Source of the DNA: Didymodactylos carnosus
Lineage: Eukaryota > Rotifera > Eurotatoria > Philodinida > Philodinidae
Assembly (NCBI GenBank): GCA_905250885.1
Contig: CAJNOQ010002430.1
Location: 1 to 24,369, forward strand
Direction of reading: 5' to 3'
Length of the DNA stretch: 24,369 nt
The notes under the pieces are model-generated. The model was not told where the DNA came from and made no database searches. It saw nothing but the letters and a program-made list of their open reading frames with translations. Shown piece after piece: positions 17,973 to 24,369 of the stretch (the first letter of the stretch is position 1; each line of letters opens with the position of its first letter). A program made the translations under genes and the position numbers.

Positions 17973-18369
17973 GAATTTTTTTTATAGGGGAGTGAAATGA
18001 TTTATTAAATTCTAAGTTTTCAAAAATGATTCACATGATATTCACATGTTCTGACTCGTACTCAGAAGCTAGACTAGAAGTAGAGCTCAATCTAACAGAA
18101 TAAGTTTTCCTCTACAAATAGATTTTATAGCCAAAATTTCTATACTGTAGCTTAAGTACTTTTTGATATTTCGAAAATCTATTTTTATATAAGATTCCAA
18201 TGACGATGAAAACAAAGACTGTCATTTCTGCCTACTTTTCAAAACCATGAAAAAACTAAATACAAGAAAGAAATTAATTAAGTTACATACATATTTATAT
18301 AGTTTAGTGAGCTACCTATACAATCATATATTACTCCCTGTATGATAATATATATGAGCAGAATATGTG
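17960..18369 (-). repeat. Right terminal inverted repeat of the large element
   Basis: The complement aligns in order with 3699-3845 and 5560-5690. It ends in AATATGTG, the inverse of CACATATT at 3699. It lacks the Tc1 insertion, so it helps show where Tc1 interrupted the left repeat. Confidence 0.7.
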
Positions 18370-19414
18370 ATTTGATTTTTTTAACTTCTTTTTGTCCGTG
18401 GGAGACTACGATTTCCTACTTTTCGAAACTTATGTTCTTAATGTATACCAGACTGAAATGAGACTAAACAACGGTTCGATTCCAGATATGACTTTTGGAA
18501 GTGATACTTTGAAGATATACTTTGCCCTATCTATCCACTACCATTTGCTCATGCTGGAACTGACCAGGAGTGTCAAGTTAGGTGGTCGATGTCCCGCATC
18601 TCGATTAACGAGCACTACCGCTTATATAGTGGTGTTAGGGTATATACACACTTGTTTCCTCGACGTTAAAATGAATCTGCAGCATTTTACTTCACATTGA
18701 GGATCTGATAGATGGAACCTTTTACCGAAAGATTAGCATTCTTTTTGACGAAATATGAGTGTTCATCAAGCTGGAATCAGAAGAAAAACGACTTGAACTA
18801 ATAAAAATATCTTGAAGGTGTTGTTTTTTTCTTTTCAAGGTGAAAATTATATCATCTTGTAGAGATTTCCTGCTCTATCTCCCATACGAATTGCCAGCTA
18901 TTTGGACTTGATCTCAAAGTTTTCCTGAAACCCTCGGAAGTGAAATTTTTACAAACTGTCACTTTTGGGCTAGTTGTACTTGGTTCGAACATGATTGGAT
19001 GGAGAATTGAAAACTTAAAACTTGAATTAAAAACCTCGCTTTAATTCCAGTTTCTTTTCTCTATATTTTAAATTTAAACATTAACACTGAAGTTTTTCGA
19101 ACTAATAAAGGTCAAAAACAATCCAGATAAGATATTTCAACATTAGCGATACTAATGGACGTTATATGAATTATCGTCGCCTTCATGTACTCGTGTACTA
19201 TCCATTTCAAAATAAAAGACACTTGGCCGCATTCTTAATAACTTTTGTTGCCACCAGCCAAAATTAAAACCCTTATATCTCGGTTAAATCTCATGCTGAC
19301 TTAATGAAATTTTGAGAGCAGACTTAAAAGGAGTCATATATTGTTGATCAAGTCGAAAAAGGGGTCTAGAAGAAATGTATGTGTCCTGATAGAAAATGAT
19401 CTGCTCTTTCCAAT
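18370..19414. other. Intergenic, no supported gene
   Basis: A 102-codon frame at 18392-18700 is the longest open stretch. It has no recognised motif, no clear codon pattern and no splice context, so it is left uncalled. Confidence 0.4.
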
Positions 19415-19638
19415 TAGGGGTGGCACATTACTGTTACTTTTAAGAGTAATCCAAATATTGTATATATTCCTATTACCAGTAACAGTAATACTTTCCAGTT
19501 TTACTGTTGCTAGTAATAGGAATGCTCATAAAATTTGTACCGGCAACAGTAAAACTGGAAAGTATTACTGTTACTGGTAATAGGAATACATACAATATTT
19601 GGATTACTCTGCAAAGTAATAGTAATGTGCCACCCCTA
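19415..19638. mobile_element. 224-bp near-palindromic MITE, hAT-like ends
   Basis: The termini tAGGGGTGGCACATTACT and their complement enclose arms of roughly 95-100 bp that match closely (attcctattaccagtaacag and the gtattactgttactggtaat side). The centre near 19510-19540 is short. The AGGGGTGGC start resembles hAT elements, but an 8-bp target duplication is not visible. No coding capacity: the frames that cross it are low-complexity translations of the repeat. Confidence 0.6.
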
Positions 19639-19659
19639 TTTCGGATAACGTTTGTAATT

Positions 19660-19820
19660 TTAGTTTTTGTGGAAGTGAGATAATTGTAACGATGAGTCAA
19701 ATGATTTGCAGAGATGATGGCTGTTATAATACAAGAAGGCGTTAATGCAGCATTTTTGAGCAGACGTTTTCCAGTCGTTTTCTTCTTCGATCCTTCTGTA
19801 TCCACTTTTAGTAAGTGGAA
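19660..19820 (-). pseudogene. Possible degenerate remainder of the receptor C-terminus
   Basis: Just past the stop of the long gene, another frame reads SGYRRIEEENDWKTSAQKCC. This resembles the YRRLIEEEND-type loop that follows helix four in bdelloid receptors of this kind, as far as memory allows. If so, helices three and four were deleted and the frame then shifted, and the 224-bp MITE lies 22 bp further on. The stretch is short and the match is weak. Confidence 0.3.
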
Positions 19821-22800
19821 TTAAAGAGAACCTAACACTAAAAAAATAAGTGGGAGTTTGACATTTGTCGGAGCAATTGACATTTGTGATAAAATTAAAA
19901 GCCAAAACTTGATTGTTAATACAATTATTAAACACACAGAATTCCATGATGAAATTAAAAGATATAAACCAGAACCAATACTTTTTAGTTTTTTTATACG
20001 AAATGTTATTATTGACAAGAATCCATTGATTAATTCAAAAATGAGCATAATTGTTGTAATAATAATACTCATTTTAATAATGAATGGTTGTCGATAAAGC
20101 GAAACATTTGGTTGGATATGATAACCGAGAATATAATCAAGTGATAGCACCAAACCTCTTGTCGAAAACTGACATTTTGTACCATAATAACAATCTTGAC
20201 ATACGCAAATTAATTGGCTAGGACATTTAGCATTGTCATGAAAACATAGACCACCATTTTCACAAACATTTTCTCCTTGACAATCATACGATACGTTGCG
20301 ATTAAGTGTAAAACAATTGGCAAAACGATCAAGATCACATATACAGATGTATCTTTCATCATAGAAGCACATGAGCTGTTTGTTTTGTTCACATAGAAGA
20401 GGATAATATTTAACACGACGAAGAGAAGAATAATTTAAAACATTAGTATTCATCGATTCATTTATGGAGAAACATTGATAATTTGATAATAATTTTGTTT
20501 GAATATACTCGGATTCGATAAATCTTTCTCGTAATACAGATAAATAATAGGTTTGATTTGTTAGTTCAACTAAAATGATATGAAATGGTTGTGATATAAA
20601 TAGAGAAATTGTATTTTTTCCAAAGATAATTCTTTTCAGTGTTGTTATACGCTGATGATCGGCCTTTTCAAATGCAGTTATAACATGTACGAATATAAAT
20701 TGCATTGCACTTATCTTCTCGTCATCAAATCCAATATCAACTCGATTTTTGTTATTTTCACATTTTGTTCCATAGAAATTTTCTGTACATAGACATGTAA
20801 ATTTATTCAAAGCCATACGATCATCAATAGGTATGCAAAGTCCATTGTTTTGACAAGGATTATTTGATGTTTGACAAACTGAATGTTTTAGATAACATTT
20901 CGAACCAAATTTATTCACTGGACAAATACAAATAGATGATGTACGACATAACGAATCAGATGAACAAGAACAATTGTGTTTAATGCTACATTGTGAACCC
21001 GAATATTCTTGATCACATCTACAAAAATATGATAAATTTTTATTTATGTACTGTACACACCGGCCATGCTCGCCGCAAAATAAAGGGCATAATTTTGAAA
21101 TCGTTGACATACTTGGAATGAATAGTTGAGTGGCAATTCGATTGACAGGTAGAAATTGAAATGGAATAAATAGATACCAACTTGCTATATATATTAATGT
21201 TATTTTATCAAATATGTCGATATGTATGGAATAATTAGTTGAAGAATTCTTTGGTTGATCTGGATAAAGTAGATAAAAGTTATATTTTTTACTACAATCA
21301 AGTTTTGGCACATATGTAAATTGTTCATGATATAGTTCGATTTGTCTTTGTTCATCAACTAGCATGATGATTACCTGAAAAACCGCTATAATGTAAGTGT
21401 TAACGCGATGTCCTAATTGAAGTGTTAAACTAACACGTTGATTTTGCCATTGACATTGATTACCGAAGTAACTTGGCGGACAGAAACATTTCTTTCCATT
21501 GGTGCCATTGAAGAGAACGAGAATTCCTCGATTGCAATACCAATTATCGATGTTAACAATTTGCGACTTGATAGTTGTTTGGTTTTCAGTTCTGGAGTTA
21601 TTTTGATCAGGCAATATAGTTGATATTTCTGGATAATAGCCCAATTGCGATGATATAAAAAACGATTTGTCCGACTCTTTTATCGGCGAAGCTTTTGATA
21701 CAAAAGGGCAAATATGTTTTTTAATTATCGGTGACCAATATTGCTTGTGTAAATAGCAGAATTTTCTGTCTTGTTGATCACATAAATAAACAGGTGCTGT
21801 TTGTACCGACACATAATTGCATACTTCTTCTACAGAACTACAGTGAATATCAGAAAAGAAACATGCTATGGTATTATTATTATTCGTACTATTAAAAGTG
21901 ATTTCATGTTCAGTGTAAAAAATCTCGCAATCTAAGTACTTTTCCATTAAAGTCATTAATGGTGGACAAAAGAGATTTGTCGAGAACGGTTTCGGACATT
22001 GAGGTTTATTGAACGCACATTGTAATTTAGGACAATTAAATTCATCCGCACCATTAAAACAATTTTGAAAGGCATTACATCGAACATAAGGATTATTACA
22101 TGGCCAATATTCACAATTTGTTTCATCGGTTTCATTCATTTTTGATAATAATGAGTAAGTCTTACCATCACATAAGAAACCGTACGGTATATCACCTTTT
22201 AAAATATTCCGTTGATTGTCAGTCATTTCATCTTCTTTACCGATACACTCATTCTTTCTGTTGTATAATGCAAATGGCGACAAGCATTTGTTTTGCTCAG
22301 ATTCACAAGTAAATCGTTGTGAATCGTTCAGTTGACAAGTAGGGAATGCTTCATCTTCATCAAAATAACAGTCAGAAATACCATCAACAAGACGATGTTT
22401 TGAGACACATTTCAATGAAAGCGGACAATGAAAAAGAGATGGATGTGAACATGATTGTTCTAAACCGGTCGTTGTGCAACGCAGAAACAGTTTTTCAAGT
22501 CTATCTAGCACTTCTGTACCAGTAGCTAAAGACCCGTTATATATTACACCAGAAGGACAACAAATGAGTTCATTATTTAGTCCGATATCTACGGCGTACA
22601 CGACCCATGCAGGACATTCTCTCGGATTAAAACAAATAAAATCAGGTTCCATCAATTGCAAAGCATCAAAAAATAATCGATCAGGTAAATAAACGAAATG
22701 AAACTTAGCATAAACGTAAGGTACATGAACCTTAAAAAGCCATTCTGATAAACATTCTTTGCTTATGGATTCACAGAAAACCAACATATACTGCGATGTT

Positions 22801-23858
22801 GAATTTATTAGTGTTCGATTTAGAACGTGTATGATCGATTTCAATGTGGAGTCAAAAAGTATTTCGTCCAAATACGAGTCGAACATGTCAGGAGGATTTA
22901 GAGTTGAACTTCTGTCTAAAAAATGTCGACCATTGGAACAAGGATGGGTCATCGGAGAAATGTCAGAAAGAGAATACTGACCATCACCACATGAATAGGA
23001 ACGAAGATGTCGACTAGTATGCTCTTCACATCGAAATGTCGGAAGAGTAAAGCAAGCACTTTTAGAATAATAAAGGTCTTCTTCATATAATTCCATTTCA
23101 TCACTACCGTCAAGACAATCTGCACTAGTAGGCCCATCTCGTACGAATGCCAATGGAATGCACTGTCCACCATAGTGACATCGATATGTGTCATCGGGAC
23201 ATTCACTCATTTCCAATGTTTGACAATATTGCTCATCTTCTCCATTGAAACAATCAAATTTTCCATCACAAATTTCACGCCAATCAAGACACGGTGACAA
23301 TAAATCACTATAACAATTAGTTAGATAAGGATAACATGTAATGACATCGTAAGAAAGTGGCTGTGTAATTTTTAAACGGCTAATAAAGTTTAGTCGAACA
23401 ATATCGTCAAACGACAATGGTAGTTCGTATGCAAATTTATATTGACATTTTGGACCAAACCAAGGTAATGAACAATTGTAGAAAACTTCCATTGAAACTT
23501 CATCTTTCATTTCATATTGTTCGGCAATTTTAATCGGTGCTGACCAGTTGAGTAATTGTGCACTTGTTACACCAAGTTTGTACAATTCATTAAATGGAAT
23601 AATTTTTGCTATATTATTGAATGAAATATTTGACAATTGATCTTGTTCTTCATCTTGACTTAATCTTCTACAGTAGGGAATTATATGATAACTCGCTACG
23701 TTAGAAGAATCAATGTAGTCGTCATAATCCGTCAAATGAGCATAAAGACAGTCGAAGTTCGAGTTAAATATTGATGGATCATTTGAATGATATACAGAAT
23801 AGAAAGTATTGAGCGTATTGAATAATGTTGGAAATATTATTAATCGTAGAGCATTCAT
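19821..23858 (-). CDS. LDL-receptor-A and EGF-like repeat membrane protein with truncated receptor-type helix bundle
   Basis: 1345 codons in one exon. A hydrophobic N-terminus (residues 1-21) may be a signal peptide. LDLa-type modules lie near 175-212 (CDGKFDCFNGEDE), 220-254 (DCLDGSDE), 470-503, 508-544 and 563-609 (CFNGADEFNC); several are degenerate. EGF-like modules lie near 774-802 (CFCPPSYFGNQC), 924-957, 963-988, 995-1033 (FTCLCTENFYGTKC) and 1193-1229. Two hydrophobic helices follow at about 1259-1285 and 1297-1324, then the protein stops at LVLGSL. Bdelloid proteins of this design usually continue into a full seven-helix receptor-like domain, so this copy looks truncated after helix two. 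Many N-glycosylation sequons fit an extracellular ectodomain. It is likely a cell-surface protein; ligand unknown. Upstream (23859 onward) is AT-rich and could hold the promoter, but no motif is certain. Confidence 0.8.
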   Translation of the reverse strand: MNALRLIIFPTLFNTLNTFYSVYHSNDPSIFNSNFDCLYAHLTDYDDYIDSSNVASYHIIPYCRRLSQDEEQDQLSNISFNNIAKIIPFNELYKLGVTSAQLLNWSAPIKIAEQYEMKDEVSMEVFYNCSLPWFGPKCQYKFAYELPLSFDDIVRLNFISRLKITQPLSYDVITCYPYLTNCYSDLLSPCLDWREICDGKFDCFNGEDEQYCQTLEMSECPDDTYRCHYGGQCIPLAFVRDGPTSADCLDGSDEMELYEEDLYYSKSACFTLPTFRCEEHTSRHLRSYSCGDGQYSLSDISPMTHPCSNGRHFLDRSSTLNPPDMFDSYLDEILFDSTLKSIIHVLNRTLINSTSQYMLVFCESISKECLSEWLFKVHVPYVYAKFHFVYLPDRLFFDALQLMEPDFICFNPRECPAWVVYAVDIGLNNELICCPSGVIYNGSLATGTEVLDRLEKLFLRCTTTGLEQSCSHPSLFHCPLSLKCVSKHRLVDGISDCYFDEDEAFPTCQLNDSQRFTCESEQNKCLSPFALYNRKNECIGKEDEMTDNQRNILKGDIPYGFLCDGKTYSLLSKMNETDETNCEYWPCNNPYVRCNAFQNCFNGADEFNCPKLQCAFNKPQCPKPFSTNLFCPPLMTLMEKYLDCEIFYTEHEITFNSTNNNNTIACFFSDIHCSSVEEVCNYVSVQTAPVYLCDQQDRKFCYLHKQYWSPIIKKHICPFVSKASPIKESDKSFFISSQLGYYPEISTILPDQNNSRTENQTTIKSQIVNIDNWYCNRGILVLFNGTNGKKCFCPPSYFGNQCQWQNQRVSLTLQLGHRVNTYIIAVFQVIIMLVDEQRQIELYHEQFTYVPKLDCSKKYNFYLLYPDQPKNSSTNYSIHIDIFDKITLIYIASWYLFIPFQFLPVNRIATQLFIPSMSTISKLCPLFCGEHGRCVQYINKNLSYFCRCDQEYSGSQCSIKHNCSCSSDSLCRTSSICICPVNKFGSKCYLKHSVCQTSNNPCQNNGLCIPIDDRMALNKFTCLCTENFYGTKCENNKNRVDIGFDDEKISAMQFIFVHVITAFEKADHQRITTLKRIIFGKNTISLFISQPFHIILVELTNQTYYLSVLRERFIESEYIQTKLLSNYQCFSINESMNTNVLNYSSLRRVKYYPLLCEQNKQLMCFYDERYICICDLDRFANCFTLNRNVSYDCQGENVCENGGLCFHDNAKCPSQLICVCQDCYYGTKCQFSTRGLVLSLDYILGYHIQPNVSLYRQPFIIKMSIIITTIMLIFELINGFLSIITFRIKKLKSIGSGLYLLISSWNSVCLIIVLTIKFWLLILSQMSIAPTNVKLPLIFLVLGSL

Positions 23859-24369
23859 AGTTGGTTGAATTAGTATTAATATAGTGACTTTTTTGTGTTT
23901 TTATAGTCGCTTTTATGGAACAGAATGTGTTTTATGTAACAAACATACATCGGATTTTAAAACATTTCCGTCTAATATTTGTTTTGGAGCTCACGGAAAC
24001 TACTGATAACATTATTCAAAAAAAAGTATGACGCACGTTGAAATTAACATAGGAATTAAATATATTTTTAACGCTTGTGATTTTATCAATACGAGATCGA
24101 GTACATTACACATTGACTGACAATTGCTTTTCCATATATTTAATGGGTTTGTTAATCGGTTTAAAAATAATAATATAATTTAACGAAATCATCGTACTTT
24201 ACTTATGATAATTTATCAAGATTCTATAGTAAACTATGTTACATCTGATATTACTTCTGATTTAGTATACTGGCTATTTTGACTATTTTGACTAAACGAT
24301 CAAAAAGGTTTGGCTATTGTATGAAGTGCTAGATAGACTTGAAAAACTGTTTCTCCGTTGCACAACGAC
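23859..24369. other. Upstream flank of the long minus-strand gene
   Basis: AT-rich, no open frame of note, no RNA gene. By position it would hold the promoter and leader of the gene that starts at 23858; no core-promoter motif is convincing. Confidence 0.4.

Larger units (their letters stand above)
3699..18369 (+). mobile_element. Candidate 14.7-kb CACTA/EnSpm-type (CMC) DNA transposon with nested insertions
   Basis: The left end (3699-3845 plus 5560-5690) and right end (18369 back to about 17960) are diverged inverted copies. They share the blocks tatcatacagggagtaata, gattgtataggtagctca, cttgtatttagttttttca and attttggctata, in the same order and in opposite orientation. The termini read CAC...GTG, as CACTA-superfamily elements do. 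Just inside both ends lie GC-rich clusters of CACTGG/GGTGCG motifs, similar in arrangement to CACTA subterminal repeats. A Tnp2-like transposase gene lies inside. The left repeat is interrupted by a Tc1 element. The expected 3-bp target duplication is not visible (aaa on the left, att on the right), so the exact ends or single-event insertion are not proven. Two unrelated copies of one repeat family in opposite orientation is the main alternative. Confidence 0.6.

Noticed and set aside
17726..17995. Overlapping 61-92-codon frames on both strands
   Set aside because: They are translations of the self-complementary GC-rich CACTGG/GGTGCG cluster.
18470..18484. B-box-like GGTTCGATTCC, possible tRNA
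   Set aside because: The flanking bases do not form a T-stem and no A-box or acceptor stem fits upstream.
18392..18700. 102-codon open frame as a gene
   Set aside because: No motif, no splice or neighbour support, and composition like surrounding noncoding sequence.
19473..19805. 110-codon minus-strand frame as a gene
   Set aside because: Its second half is the translation of a palindromic MITE; the same peptide appears on the plus strand from the other arm.

Overview
The window is AT-rich eukaryotic DNA that most resembles a bdelloid rotifer (Rotaria- or Adineta-like) accessory region. The reasons are a long LDL-receptor-A/EGF-like protein ending in seven-transmembrane-receptor-type helices (an architecture expanded in bdelloids), very short introns (58-74 nt where readable), and dense, decayed transposable elements from many superfamilies. 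The assignment to a taxon is inference, because no rRNA or marker gene is present.

Layout. (1) 1-2424: two decayed non-LTR retrotransposon fragments in opposite orientation, then a 246-bp foldback insertion with a 14-bp target duplication. (2) 2425-3698: no recognisable feature. (3) 3699-18369: a candidate 14.7-kb element bounded by diverged terminal inverted repeats beginning CAC and ending GTG. Each repeat carries a GC-rich cluster of CACTGG/GGTGCG motifs on its inner side. Inside lies a multi-exon, frameshifted transposase gene of the CACTA/EnSpm (Tnp2-like, CMC) type (7957-10839), plus a fragment of a host-type multi-exon gene (14741-15897). Secondary insertions include a complete but dead Tc1 DD34E element inside the left terminal repeat (4025-5520), a 909-bp non-autonomous piggyBac-like element with TTAA duplications (12469-13377), two foldbacks, a 1.17-kb inverted duplication (15951-17121), a pair of adjacent perfect palindromes (11873-11984) and a tRNA-like sequence (14393-14462). 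(4) 18370-19814: intergenic, with a 224-bp nearly palindromic MITE. (5) 19821-23858, minus strand: a 1345-codon LDLa/EGF membrane protein whose receptor-type helix bundle stops after two helices.

How it fits together: this is not an operon-like region. A large DNA transposon appears to have held a transposase and host-derived sequence, and later served as a landing site for other elements. All transposition genes seen carry disabling changes. The strongest candidates for something new are the large CAC...GTG element with its cargo and subterminal clusters, and the foldback near 2165-2410 with a hammerhead-like core. No homology search was possible, so family names rest on motif recognition.
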